From Arthrobacter_N sp051262515 (lineage in GTDB: Bacteria; Actinomycetota; Actinomycetes; Actinomycetales; Micrococcaceae), in the NCBI RefSeq assembly GCF_051262515.1, contig NZ_JBIMER010000001.1, forward strand, positions 419,663-483,662: 64,000 nucleotides of DNA. The letters run 5' to 3'. The notes under the pieces were generated by a model, which made no database searches, was not told the DNA's origin, and saw nothing but the letters and a program-made list of their open reading frames with translations. The position numbers and the translations under genes are program-made. Below, in pieces: positions 49,051-57,566 of this stretch. The first letter of the stretch is position 1; each line of letters begins with the position of its first letter.

Positions 49051-50262
49051 ATGAGCCTTTCCTCACACGCCGACACCCCGGACGATTCGCGCTCGGCGGT
49101 ACCCGCGGTACCCCCTCCCTGGCCCGGTCCCCGGCCCGCGCAACCGGTGGCGCCGCTGATGGACCGCCTGGTCAGGTTCGCGGACTCCCGCGCCTCGGCG
49201 TCCTTTGTGCTGTGTGTGGGTGCACTGGTCTACGTGGGGAACATCCTCGCCGACAACTTCGGCCGCGACGTTCTGCTTCCGTTGGCGTTCCTGGCGATGG
49301 TTCCGTTGGCCATCTGCTTGGCCGGGCTCTGGTGGGTGGACCGTTGGGACCCGGAGCCGAAGAGCGCCGTGGCGCTGGCCCTCATTTGGGGCGCAGGGGC
49401 GTCCGTGGGAGGCACGCTGCTGCTGGGCCGCTTCGTCTTCGCGCCGATCGTCGCCGCGACGGACATCGCCGAACCGGGCCTCTTCGGGGCCGTCGTCCAG
49501 GCGCCGGTTGTCGAGGAACTGGCCAAGGGCCTGGGCGTGCTGTTGATCTTCCTCGTGCGCGGCTCGCACTTCGACGGCCCGGTGGATGGGATCGTCTATG
49601 GAGGGGCCGTTGGCGCCGGATTCGCCTTTACGGAGAACATCCTCTATTTCGCCAGTGCCACCGCGGCCGGCGGCGACGCGGTTGCTGAAATGTTTGTCAT
49701 GCGGGGACTCTTCTCGCCGTTCGCGCACGTGCTGTTCACCGCGTGGACGGGGTTCGCCCTGGGCCTGGCCGCGTCCCGGGGGCACCGCCGGTGGTGGGTA
49801 CGCTATTTCATCGTGGGCCTGGTTCCCGCGATCCTCGGGCATTTCCTGTGGAACGGCGGGCTGGCCGTCTTCTTCCCGGATTTCTGGTCGTTCTACGTGC
49901 TCCTGCAGGTGCCGCTCTTCATCTGCGCGGTGGTTGCCGTCTGGCTCCTGCGCCGCGCGGAACGGCGCCTGACCGAACGCCGTCTCGGCGACTACCGGAA
50001 AGCCGGCTGGTTCACGGACCGCGAGGTCGCGATGCTCTCAACGGCGGCCGGCCGGAGGGCCGCCGCCTCGTGGGCCCGCGGGTACGGCGCCGGCGGCCTG
50101 ATGCGGGACTTCACGACGACGGCGGTGCGCTTGGCCGCGGAGCGCCACCGGATCGTCCGTGGGCACGGGGTGGAGGCGGCCCAGCGTCAGGAGCAACTGC
50201 TGCTGCAGCGTGCACTGCGCCAGCGCCAGCAGTTGCTGGCCCAGGTCGGTGCCCCGCGCTGA
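49051..50262 (+). CDS. PrsW-family intramembrane metalloprotease
   Basis: Multi-pass membrane protein of 403 residues, with about eight hydrophobic segments between residues 45 and 300. The likely metal and catalytic motifs are PVVEELAKGLGV (EE), FTENILYF, FSPFAHVLFTAWTG and GHFLWNGG, matching the PrsW/CPBP pattern of glutamates and histidines within membrane helices. B. subtilis PrsW cleaves an anti-sigma factor; the target here is unknown, and no sigma/anti-sigma pair is nearby. The C-terminal 100 residues are a charged Gln/Arg-rich cytoplasmic tail. The start is fixed by the leaderless promoter. Confidence 0.88.
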   Translation: MSLSSHADTPDDSRSAVPAVPPPWPGPRPAQPVAPLMDRLVRFADSRASASFVLCVGALVYVGNILADNFGRDVLLPLAFLAMVPLAICLAGLWWVDRWDPEPKSAVALALIWGAGASVGGTLLLGRFVFAPIVAATDIAEPGLFGAVVQAPVVEELAKGLGVLLIFLVRGSHFDGPVDGIVYGGAVGAGFAFTENILYFASATAAGGDAVAEMFVMRGLFSPFAHVLFTAWTGFALGLAASRGHRRWWVRYFIVGLVPAILGHFLWNGGLAVFFPDFWSFYVLLQVPLFICAVVAVWLLRRAERRLTERRLGDYRKAGWFTDREVAMLSTAAGRRAAASWARGYGAGGLMRDFTTTAVRLAAERHRIVRGHGVEAAQRQEQLLLQRALRQRQQLLAQVGAPR

Positions 50263-50266
50263 GACG

Positions 50267-50302
50267 AAAAGGCGGGCCGGACCCCGTGGGGTCCGGCCCG
50301 CC
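50267..50302 (-). terminator. Terminator between the PrsW-like gene and nusB
   Basis: A perfect 15-bp GC-rich stem (50271-50285 with 50288-50302). On the minus strand it is followed by TTTTC, so it ends the long aro-efp-nusB transcript. It is 8 nt after the protease stop on the other strand and could slow that transcript as well. Confidence 0.85.
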
Positions 50303-50321
50303 AGGTCAGCAGTGTCGCGGG

Positions 50322-50732
50322 CTACGCCAGCAGCGTCGGTTTGAGCTGCTGGATGCGGCCCAGCAGCCCGTTGATGAACTCCGGCGACTCGTCGGTCGAA
50401 AGGACGCGGGCCAGGCCCACCGCCTCGGCGACCGCAACGCCGTCGGGCACGTCGTCGTTGTAGAGGAGTTCCCACGCGCCGATGCGCAACACGGTGCGGT
50501 CGACCGCCGGCATGCGGTCGAGCGTCCAGCCCTTGGCGTAGGTGCCGAGGATCTCGTCGATGCGGTCGATCTCGGACATCACGCCCTCGATCAGGGTGAC
50601 GGTGTACTCGTTGACGGTGATGTCGGTGGCCTCACGGCGGAAGCGCAGTGCCTCCAGCGGCGAAACGTCGCGCTGCTCCGACTCGAACAGTATGTCCAGG
50701 GCCCGGCGCCGGGCCTTGGTCCGTGCGCTCAC
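50322..50732 (-). CDS. nusB: Transcription antitermination factor NusB
   Basis: All-helical RNA-binding factor for rRNA antitermination; 136 residues. ARRRALDILFESEQRD is the Arg-rich start, and MPAVDRTVLRIGAWELLYNDDVP is the conserved core. Begins with GTG 50732, overlapping the efp stop by one base (TAGTG). It is the final gene of the operon, with a terminator 20 nt downstream. Confidence 0.96.
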   Translation of the reverse strand: MSARTKARRRALDILFESEQRDVSPLEALRFRREATDITVNEYTVTLIEGVMSEIDRIDEILGTYAKGWTLDRMPAVDRTVLRIGAWELLYNDDVPDGVAVAEAVGLARVLSTDESPEFINGLLGRIQQLKPTLLA

Positions 50733-51292
50733 TAGTTGACTCGACCGAGGTAGTCGCCGTTGCGGGTGTCGACCTTGACCTTGGTGTTCTGCTCGACGAA
50801 CAGCGGAACCTGGATCTCGTAGCCTGTCTCCACGGTGGCCGGCTTGGTGCCGGCGGAGGAGCGGTCCCCCTGCAGGCCCGGCTCGGTGTACGTGATCTCC
50901 AGGACCACCGAGGCCGGCAGCTCCAGGTACAGCGGGGAGCCCTCGTGCATGGCAATGGTGACGATCATGCTCTCTAGCATGAAGTTCGCTGCGTCGCCGA
51001 CGATCTCGCCGGGGACGGTGACCTGGTCGAAATCGGACGTGTCCATGAACACGTAGTCGGCGCCGTCCTGGTACAGGTACTGGTACTCGCCGCGATCGAC
51101 CGTGGCGGTCTCGATCTTCAGTCCGGCGTTGAAGGTCTTGTCGACGAGCTTCCCGGAGCGGACGTTGCGCATCTTGGTGCGGACGAAGGCGCCACCCTTA
51201 CCGGGCTTCACGTGCTGGAACTCGACGATGTTCCAGAGCTGACCCTCCAGCTTGAGGACCGTGCCGTTCTTGATGTCGTTAGTTGTTGCCAC
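50732..51292 (-). CDS. efp: Elongation factor P
   Basis: Relieves ribosome stalling at polyproline; 186 residues in three beta barrels. The tip loop that reaches the peptidyl-transferase centre is HVKPGKGGAF with an unmodified-type Lys. The signature EITYTEPGLQGD is present. The upstream 98-nt gap has a TTGACA box (51369-51374, minus strand) and TAGACT-like boxes, so efp-nusB may have a promoter besides read-through from the aro genes. Confidence 0.97.
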   Translation of the reverse strand: MATTNDIKNGTVLKLEGQLWNIVEFQHVKPGKGGAFVRTKMRNVRSGKLVDKTFNAGLKIETATVDRGEYQYLYQDGADYVFMDTSDFDQVTVPGEIVGDAANFMLESMIVTIAMHEGSPLYLELPASVVLEITYTEPGLQGDRSSAGTKPATVETGYEIQVPLFVEQNTKVKVDTRNGDYLGRVN

Positions 51293-51390
51293 GAGAACTC
51301 TCTCTGTTGTCGCCCGGACCCGAAGCCGCGCTGGCGTTCGGCCTCGCCACAGACGGCGGAGGGCAGATTGTCAAAAAACCATCTACAAGT

Positions 51391-51894
51391 CTACCGTACG
51401 GTGGCGGCGCGGCTCTCGGCAGCCTCGAGGGAACGCCGGGCAAGTTCGATTCGGCGGGGAAGGGCGCCGGCCTCGGTGTGGAGCGCGAGCGCCGTGCGGA
51501 ACCGCTGGATTGCGGCGCGCGGATCGCCCGCGGTGTACTGCAGGATGCCGAGGTACTGGTGGAGCATGGCCTCGTGTCCGGTGCCCCCGAACTCCTCCAG
51601 AAGCTTTCGCAACCGCCGGATGGCGCGATCCGTGTCGCCGGACGCGCGGATGACGTCGGCGTCCAGCATGCGCATTCGGATGTTGCTCGGGTCGGCCAGG
51701 CGCGTCTCGGCCACGACCTCGGCGGCCGCATGGTGGTCGCCACGGGCTATCAGCACGACGACCTTGTCGCAGGGATCATCGCCCGCCAGCAGTCCGTCGG
51801 CGAGTTCCTCGTCGACGACCCGCGGCAGGAGCGTCTCCGGATCGCGGCCGATGCCGGGGACGTTGGTCTCGATCCAATCCGTGCCGCCGCTCAC
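51391..51894 (-). CDS. TPR-like protein of unknown function
   Basis: A 167-residue predicted cytoplasmic protein. Helical repeats such as HHAAAEVVAETRLADPSNIRM, DTDRAIRRLRKLLEEFGG and EAMLHQYLGILQYTAGDPRAAIQRFRTALAL fit two to three tetratricopeptide units. No enzyme motif is seen. The start GTG 51894 overlaps the aroB stop (GTGA) and has AGGAGA 7 nt before it. A small TPR-type gene between aroB and efp is typical of this family of organisms, but its role is not known to me. Confidence 0.75.
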   Translation of the reverse strand: MSGGTDWIETNVPGIGRDPETLLPRVVDEELADGLLAGDDPCDKVVVLIARGDHHAAAEVVAETRLADPSNIRMRMLDADVIRASGDTDRAIRRLRKLLEEFGGTGHEAMLHQYLGILQYTAGDPRAAIQRFRTALALHTEAGALPRRIELARRSLEAAESRAATVR

Positions 51895-52982
51895 TCGGCG
51901 ATCTCCTGGTAGGCGGCGAAAAGCAGGGAGGTATCGGGGACCTCCAGGATGCCGGGCTTGGCAAGGCCGTCGAGGACCACGAAGCGCAGCAGGTCCCCGC
52001 GGGCCTTCTTGTCGCGGCGCATGCCGTCCAACAACGCGGCCCAACGGTCCCTGCGGTAGGCCACCGGCAGGCCCAGGGAGCCCAGCACCGACTTGTGCCG
52101 GTCGGCTAGTTCATCCGGAATGCGGCCAACCGACCGCGCCAGTTCGGCTGCGAACACCAGTCCGATCGAAACGGCGGCGCCGTGCCGCATCGAATAGCGC
52201 TCGGCCAGTTCGATCGAGTGGCCCAGGGTGTGGCCGTAGTTCAGGAACTCGCGGCGGCCGGACTCCTTGAGGTCCTCGGACACCACCTCAGCCTTCACCC
52301 GCACGGCGCGTTCGATGATTTCGCGCAGTTCGGCGGTCCCGGCCGTGGCCGCTGCCGCCGGATTCGTCTCGATGATGTCCAGGATGGCGGGATCCGCGAT
52401 GAAGCCGCACTTGACCGCCTCGGCCAGACCGGTGACGAGTTCGTTCTTCGGCAGGGTGTCCAGGGTATCCAGGTCCGCCAGCACCGCGGCCGGGGGGTGG
52501 AAGGCACCCACGAGGTTCTTACCCTCGGCCGTGTTGATGCCCGTCTTGCCCCCGACGGCCGCGTCGACCATGCCCAGGAGGCTGGTGGGAATGTGCACCA
52601 CCTTGACGCCCCGGAGCCAGGTGGCGGCCACGAACCCCGCGAGGTCCGTTACCGCTCCCCCGCCGACGGCGACGATCGCGTCCGACCGCGTGAAGTCGTT
52701 CTGCCCCAACACCTGCCAACAGAAGGAGGCAACCTGGATGTGCTTGCCTTCCTCGGCGTCCGGGATCTCGGCGGTGAGGGCCTGGAAGCCCCCCGAATCG
52801 AGTTCGGCCTTGACGGTGTCGCCCGTGGCGCGCAGGGCGCGCGGGTGAACAACAAGCACCTTGCGCACGCGCTCCCCGAGGATCTCCGGCAGCCTACCCA
52901 GCAGCGCATTGCCGATGACCACGTCGTAGTTCGCCGCCGGCGTCGTTCCGGTGACGGCGATCGTCGTCGCTGTGGTGTTCAT
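51891..52982 (-). CDS. aroB: 3-dehydroquinate synthase
   Basis: Second step of the shikimate pathway, NAD- and metal-dependent; 363 residues. The NAD-binding motif is VAVGGGAVTDLAGFVAATW, then IPTSLLGMVDAAVGGKTGIN. Metal ligands lie in GLAEAVKCG and LNYGHTLGHSIE. The start at 52982 overlaps the aroK stop by one base (TGATG), which rules out the much longer open frame into aroK. Confidence 0.97.
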   Translation of the reverse strand: MNTTATTIAVTGTTPAANYDVVIGNALLGRLPEILGERVRKVLVVHPRALRATGDTVKAELDSGGFQALTAEIPDAEEGKHIQVASFCWQVLGQNDFTRSDAIVAVGGGAVTDLAGFVAATWLRGVKVVHIPTSLLGMVDAAVGGKTGINTAEGKNLVGAFHPPAAVLADLDTLDTLPKNELVTGLAEAVKCGFIADPAILDIIETNPAAAATAGTAELREIIERAVRVKAEVVSEDLKESGRREFLNYGHTLGHSIELAERYSMRHGAAVSIGLVFAAELARSVGRIPDELADRHKSVLGSLGLPVAYRRDRWAALLDGMRRDKKARGDLLRFVVLDGLAKPGILEVPDTSLLFAAYQEIAE

Positions 52983-53509
52983 CAGGGTTTGCCTCCGTGC
53001 TCTGCGGTGCGACGCCGGTAGACGTCGCCAATGGTCGTGGCGATCTGCGCCGGGGTACCGGCGCGCGCGTCCACCGTCAGGCGGGCGCATTCGCGGTAAA
53101 ACGGTTCGCGGGCGGTGAAGATCTCGGTCCAGCGAGCCAGCGGATCTCCCGCCAGGAGCGGACGCGCCCCGGCATGGCGGATCCGGGGGCCCACGGTGGC
53201 GATGTCCGTCTCGAGGTACACCGTGAAGCGCTCGGCGAGCAGGACGCGGTTTTCGGCGTCCAACACGGCGCCCCCGCCGGTGGCCACGACGGCATCCCCC
53301 GCCTCGGCGGCCTTCCGCAAGGCCTCGGATTCGGCGGCGCGGAAGGCGGCCTCTCCGCCCGCGGCAAAGATGCCGGGGATGGGGCCGTGGGCGGATTCGA
53401 CTTCGGCGTCCGTATCGATGAAGCGCACCCGCAGTTGCCGGGAAAGCTCTCGCGCGATCGCGGTTTTTCCGGTGGCCATGGGGCCGACCAGGAAGATCCC
53501 ACCGCGCAT
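52982..53509 (-). CDS. aroK: Shikimate kinase
   Basis: Phosphorylates shikimate with ATP; 175 residues. The P-loop is GPMATGKT (9-16), where the family more often has GxxGxGK with Gly or Ala at the fourth position. DTDAEVES binds Mg and shikimate, GGGAVL is the second shikimate motif, and the lid carries AGARPLL. One-base overlaps with aroC upstream and aroB downstream couple the three genes. Confidence 0.95.
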   Translation of the reverse strand: MRGGIFLVGPMATGKTAIARELSRQLRVRFIDTDAEVESAHGPIPGIFAAGGEAAFRAAESEALRKAAEAGDAVVATGGGAVLDAENRVLLAERFTVYLETDIATVGPRIRHAGARPLLAGDPLARWTEIFTAREPFYRECARLTVDARAGTPAQIATTIGDVYRRRTAEHGGKP

Positions 53510-54708
53510 TACGGGCGAACCGTCCCCAATGACTCGGGGATGGCGGCGAGGTACGCGTCCACGTTGCGGCGGGTTTCGGCGACGGAATCGCCGCCGAACT
53601 TCTCCAGAACCGCCTGGGCGAGTACCAGTGCCACCATGGCCTCGGCGACCACGCCAGCGGCCGGGACCGCACAGACGTCGGAGCGCTGGTGGTGCGCCTT
53701 CGCCTCGTCGCCACTGACGACGTCGATGGTCCGCAACGCGCGGGGCACGGTGGCGATGGGTTTCATGGCGGCACGGACCCGCAGGACCTGGCCTATGCTC
53801 ATGCCACCCTCGATGCCGCCGGCGCGGTTGGTGGCCCGCTCGATGACGCCGTCTCCGGCGCGGACGATTTCGTCGTGGGCGGCCGAACCGCGGCGGGCGG
53901 CCGTGAGGAAACCGTCGCCGACCTCGACTCCCTTGATCGCTTGGATGCCCATGAGCGCGGCCGCGAGGCGGGCGTCGAGCCGCCGGTCCCAGTGAACGTA
54001 GGAGCCCAATCCGGGCGGAAGATTGTAGGCGAGGACTTCGACGACCCCTCCGAGGGTCTCGCCTTCCTTGTGGGCGGAGTCGACCTCGCTGACCATCGCG
54101 TTGGACGTCTCGCGGTCGAAGCAGCGCAGCGGGTCGTTGTCCAGTGCGACGACGTCGGACGGGCCGGGAAGGTCCGACCCCTCGGGCACGGAAACGGTGC
54201 CGACGGACACGGTGTGGCTGACCAAGCGGATGTCCAGTGTCTCCAGGAACGAAGCCGCGATGGTTCCCAGCGCCACGCGGGCCGCCGTCTCGCGGGCACT
54301 GGCGCGCTCAAGGACGGGGCGGGCGTCGTCGAACCCGTACTTCTGCATGCCGGTGAAATCGGCGTGGCCGGGTCGGGGACGCGTCAGGGGCGCGTTACGG
54401 GCCAGATCCTCCAGGATCTCGGGATCCACGGGATCGGCGGACATGACCTGCTCCCACTTGGGCCACTCCGTGTTTCCGACCTCCACGGCGACCGGGCCGC
54501 CCTGGGTGAGTCCATGGCGCACGCCACCGACGAACGTCACCTGGTCACGCTCGAACTTCATCCGGGCGCCACGGCCGTAGCCCAGGCGCCGCCGGGCGAG
54601 CGCGTCGCCCACGGCGTCCGTGGTGATGGGTACGCCCGCGGGCAGTCCCTCAAGAATTCCTACCAAGGCGGGCCCATGGGATTCGCCCGCCGTCAACCAA
54701 CGCAACAT
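53509..54708 (-). CDS. aroC: Chorismate synthase
   Basis: Last step of the shikimate pathway, needing reduced FMN; 399 residues from ATG 54708. Begins MLRWLTAGESHGPALVGILEG. Other signatures are GRGARMKFERDQV, RPRPGHADF and ASARETAARVALG. ATG 54717 is three codons upstream in frame; the downstream start matches the family N-terminus, but its GGAGG is only 2 nt away, so the choice is uncertain. Confidence 0.96.
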   Translation of the reverse strand: MLRWLTAGESHGPALVGILEGLPAGVPITTDAVGDALARRRLGYGRGARMKFERDQVTFVGGVRHGLTQGGPVAVEVGNTEWPKWEQVMSADPVDPEILEDLARNAPLTRPRPGHADFTGMQKYGFDDARPVLERASARETAARVALGTIAASFLETLDIRLVSHTVSVGTVSVPEGSDLPGPSDVVALDNDPLRCFDRETSNAMVSEVDSAHKEGETLGGVVEVLAYNLPPGLGSYVHWDRRLDARLAAALMGIQAIKGVEVGDGFLTAARRGSAAHDEIVRAGDGVIERATNRAGGIEGGMSIGQVLRVRAAMKPIATVPRALRTIDVVSGDEAKAHHQRSDVCAVPAAGVVAEAMVALVLAQAVLEKFGGDSVAETRRNVDAYLAAIPESLGTVRP

Positions 54709-54734
54709 GACCTCCATACTGCCACGACGCGGGC

Positions 54735-55601
54735 CTACCGAACGGGACGGGCTACGCCCACTGCGTCACACATCACGTTTGTGACTTGCTTCCGCTGGTC
54801 CTCCGTGCCGCCCGAAAAGAGCCTGACCTGCTCGACGGCCTGGTGGACCAGCATCGACAATCCCCCGGCGGTTCGCCCGCCGGCTTTCGACCAGGCCTCG
54901 GCGAGTTTGGTGGGCCAAGGGTCGTAGACGACGTCCAACAGTGCGGCATCCGGCCGTATGGCATCCACCCGGAGGTCCGCGAGAAGCCCGTCGGCCGCGC
55001 CTGCGGGAAGGGTGGAGACGACGGCGTCGTACTCCCCCATCCGAGCGCCGGCGGACGGCGCGTCGAGTGCGCGTGCCTCGAGGCCGAAGCTCCGGGCCAG
55101 CTCGACGCACTCGGCGGCGCGCGCGGCGGAGCGGACCACGAAGTCCACTCCGTGCGCGCCGAGAAGGTGCGCCGCGGCGGTCGCGGCGGTGGCCGTACCT
55201 CCGGCACCCAGGATGGCGATACGTCCGGGCGACGTCAGCCCCAGGTCGGCGAGGGCGCGGACCACTCCGTCGACATCGGTATTCTCCCCGTGGAGCCGAA
55301 CGCCGTCGGGTCCGCCGTCCACCACGATGGTGTTGAGCGTGCCGAGCCGGGAGACGCGCTCGGACACGGAGTCCATGAAGGGGACCAGTGCGCGCTTGAG
55401 AGGCATGGTTACCGAGGCGCCCAACCAGCCCGGTTCCGAGCGAAGCATGGCCGACAGCGTGGGGGCGTCCTCCTGCCCGGCCTCCACGGCCGAATAGGAG
55501 ATGTCGAGGCCGAGGGATGCATACGCAGCACCATGCAGCGCGGGTGATTTCGAATGTCCGATGGGCTGCCCGAAGACCGCGGCGCGTCCGCTTGGGGTCA
55601 C
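54735..55601 (-). CDS. aroE: Shikimate dehydrogenase
   Basis: NADPH-dependent reduction of 3-dehydroshikimate; 288 residues. FGQPIGHSKSPALHGAAY binds shikimate (SKS), VTMPLKRALVPFMD holds the catalytic Lys, and ILGAGGTATAATAAA is the NADP motif. GTG 55601 is preferred over ATG 55631 because it overlaps the mltG stop as GTGA, and the conserved sequence begins right after. Dehydroquinase aroQ is not in the window. Confidence 0.94.
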   Translation of the reverse strand: MTPSGRAAVFGQPIGHSKSPALHGAAYASLGLDISYSAVEAGQEDAPTLSAMLRSEPGWLGASVTMPLKRALVPFMDSVSERVSRLGTLNTIVVDGGPDGVRLHGENTDVDGVVRALADLGLTSPGRIAILGAGGTATAATAAAHLLGAHGVDFVVRSAARAAECVELARSFGLEARALDAPSAGARMGEYDAVVSTLPAGAADGLLADLRVDAIRPDAALLDVVYDPWPTKLAEAWSKAGGRTAGGLSMLVHQAVEQVRLFSGGTEDQRKQVTNVMCDAVGVARPVR

Positions 55602-57028
55602 TTGCAGATGTCCGGGTTGGCCGAGCACCATGTGCGGAACTCCGCCTGGTTCTTGCGGTGCTCAGCGTACGTTTCGGCGAATTTCGTCTCTCCGGTGGTG
55701 GTGTCAACCGTGACCCAGTAGTAGAACTTGTTGTCCTCCGGGTCGATGGCGGCCTCGATCGCGGAATTCGCGGGTGATCCAATGGGTGTGGGCGGCAGGC
55801 CCGGATGCACGTAGGTGTTGTACTCGTTGTCCCGGTCCTCCTTCTCGGCGGTGGTGAACTGCAGCGAGTACCGCCCGAGCCCGTAGATGACGGCGGAGTC
55901 GACCTGCAGCAGGCCTCCCGTTTCGCGGTTGTCCGGCGCGAGCCTGTTCTCGAGGGCTCCGGCGACCGTCCGATAGTCGTCGGGCCTGGCCTCCGCCTGC
56001 AGGATACTGGCGATCTTGAGGACGCGATACTGCTCCTCCGCGTCCGTGACTCCCTGGGCCTCGAGTTCCCCGACCGTGGCGTCGACCATCAGCTGCAAGA
56101 TGCCCTTGGCGTCGGTTTCGAGAGGGAAACGGTATTCGCCGGGGTGGAGGTAGCCCTCCAGCGTGGCGACGGGATCCGCTAGCCCGAACTCCTTGGGCTG
56201 TCTGTTCAGGCCCTCGAGGTCTTCGATCGGAATGCCGGTGGCTTTATTGATTTCCTCGAAGACGGCGTCGGTGCGGACGTTTTGCTTGATGGCGACATAG
56301 TGCACCTTCTCGCCCGCGGTGCCGACCATGATGGTGGCGGCATCCAAGGCGGGCATCTTGAACTTCAGGGCATACTCGCCGGGATGGATTTCCTTCTCCG
56401 CGGCATCCACCTCCTGGATGGCCTCGAGGAACCTTTGCCGGGACGAAACGATGCCCTCTTCCTCCAGCTCACGCCCGATCTGGAGAGGCCCCCACCCCTG
56501 CTCCACGGTGAAATTCACGTCGCCCTCGCCCGGTCCGGCGAAGTCCTCCGGCTCGCCGGGACCCAACAGGCTCTGCAGAAACAGGACCATTGCGGTGACC
56601 AGCACGGCGAAGACGCCCAAAACGATCAACATCGCGATGTTGCGCCGACGCCGACGACGTTTCCTGATGGACGGCTTCGCGCCTCCGGTGGGGAGGAAAC
56701 CGTCGTTGAGGGGGTCGTCCTGGACTTCGACGTCGTTCGCCTCGGAGTCGTATTCCGGACGGACATCCGCGTGCGCGTCTTCGTCGGCGGGCACGTCCGC
56801 AGCGGCCCTTCGGGCCGGGGGCGCCGCGCGCCGTTCGGTCTCGGGCCGCCCCGCCGCCACGGGCTCGTGGGCGGACCGGTCATCCAGGGGCGCCGTGGGT
56901 TCGCCACGGCGGCGCCCGGTTCGCAGACGCCGGAACGGCGGGCCCTGACCCTGTTCCACGGGCCCGGAAGTAGACTCCCGCGCGGGCCTGGGGGCCCGGT
57001 CGGGGTACTCGGGGTGATTCTCGTTCAC
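55598..57028 (-). CDS. mltG: Endolytic murein transglycosylase MltG
   Basis: Membrane-bound lytic transglycosylase thought to end growing peptidoglycan strands; 476 residues. An unusually long cytoplasmic N-terminus (about 125 residues, Arg/Pro/Asp-rich) ends in the run KRRRRRR before one transmembrane helix (IAMLIVLGVFAVLVTAMVLFL). A LysM-like part (FTVEQGWGPLQIGRELEEEG) and the YceG catalytic domain follow, with the conserved Glu in ASILQAEARPDD and later LQVDSAVIYGLG. It lies 13 nt downstream of ruvX. Confidence 0.94.
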   Translation of the reverse strand: MNENHPEYPDRAPRPARESTSGPVEQGQGPPFRRLRTGRRRGEPTAPLDDRSAHEPVAAGRPETERRAAPPARRAAADVPADEDAHADVRPEYDSEANDVEVQDDPLNDGFLPTGGAKPSIRKRRRRRRNIAMLIVLGVFAVLVTAMVLFLQSLLGPGEPEDFAGPGEGDVNFTVEQGWGPLQIGRELEEEGIVSSRQRFLEAIQEVDAAEKEIHPGEYALKFKMPALDAATIMVGTAGEKVHYVAIKQNVRTDAVFEEINKATGIPIEDLEGLNRQPKEFGLADPVATLEGYLHPGEYRFPLETDAKGILQLMVDATVGELEAQGVTDAEEQYRVLKIASILQAEARPDDYRTVAGALENRLAPDNRETGGLLQVDSAVIYGLGRYSLQFTTAEKEDRDNEYNTYVHPGLPPTPIGSPANSAIEAAIDPEDNKFYYWVTVDTTTGETKFAETYAEHRKNQAEFRTWCSANPDICK

Positions 57029-57041
57029 CGGTAGCCGTCCT

Positions 57042-57566
57042 TTAGATGTCGTCCGTCGCCGGACGTGCTTCGATCACAACAGCGATCCCCACGTCCCGCT
57101 GAAGTGCTTTTTGCATGTTTAGCGCATGTTGCAGGATATCCGCTGCGGCCACCTGGTCAACAACTTGTCGATGTTTTCGACCATCGAGCCCCGCGTCCCG
57201 CAGCGACCTGTGGGCCGAAACCGTCGTCAAACGCTCGTCCACCAGACGCACGTCCGCCTGGGAACCGGACGCGCGCAAACGCACCAGCAGGGTCCGCGCA
57301 TAGTCGCGCGCCATGGCCGTCGACTGGGTTTCCCCGCCCGAAAGCGACTGTGGCAGTCCGACGAACACCTCTATGACGGAGCGCTCAACGGCCAGGTCCG
57401 TCAGCAGGCGGATGTCGGTGTTCCGTTTGGAATCGCGCTTGAGCGTGCGCAACGGCGTCGCCAACATCCCGTCGGGATCGCAGACGGAGACGCCGACCCG
57501 CGCCATTCCGACGTCGACGCCCAGTCGGACGCCACGCCGGAACGCGGCCGCGGGCGGGGTGTTCAG
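57042..57566 (-). CDS. ruvX: RuvX/YqgF Holliday junction resolvase-like protein, probable CTG start
   Basis: RNase H-fold nuclease family, tied to 16S pre-rRNA processing or junction resolution. The conserved first strand RRGVRLGVDVGMARVGVS holds the catalytic Asp (residue 18 here). No ATG, GTG or TTG occurs before that strand: the first standard start is ATG 57506, already past the Asp. In frame, CTG 57566 overlaps the alaS stop as CTGA, with GGAG 5 nt upstream, like the ATGA/GTGA junctions elsewhere. I therefore propose CTG; 174 residues. LATPLRTL, FVGLPQSLSG and LVDERLTTV are family motifs. Confidence 0.8.
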   Translation of the reverse strand: MNTPPAAAFRRGVRLGVDVGMARVGVSVCDPDGMLATPLRTLKRDSKRNTDIRLLTDLAVERSVIEVFVGLPQSLSGGETQSTAMARDYARTLLVRLRASGSQADVRLVDERLTTVSAHRSLRDAGLDGRKHRQVVDQVAAADILQHALNMQKALQRDVGIAVVIEARPATDDI

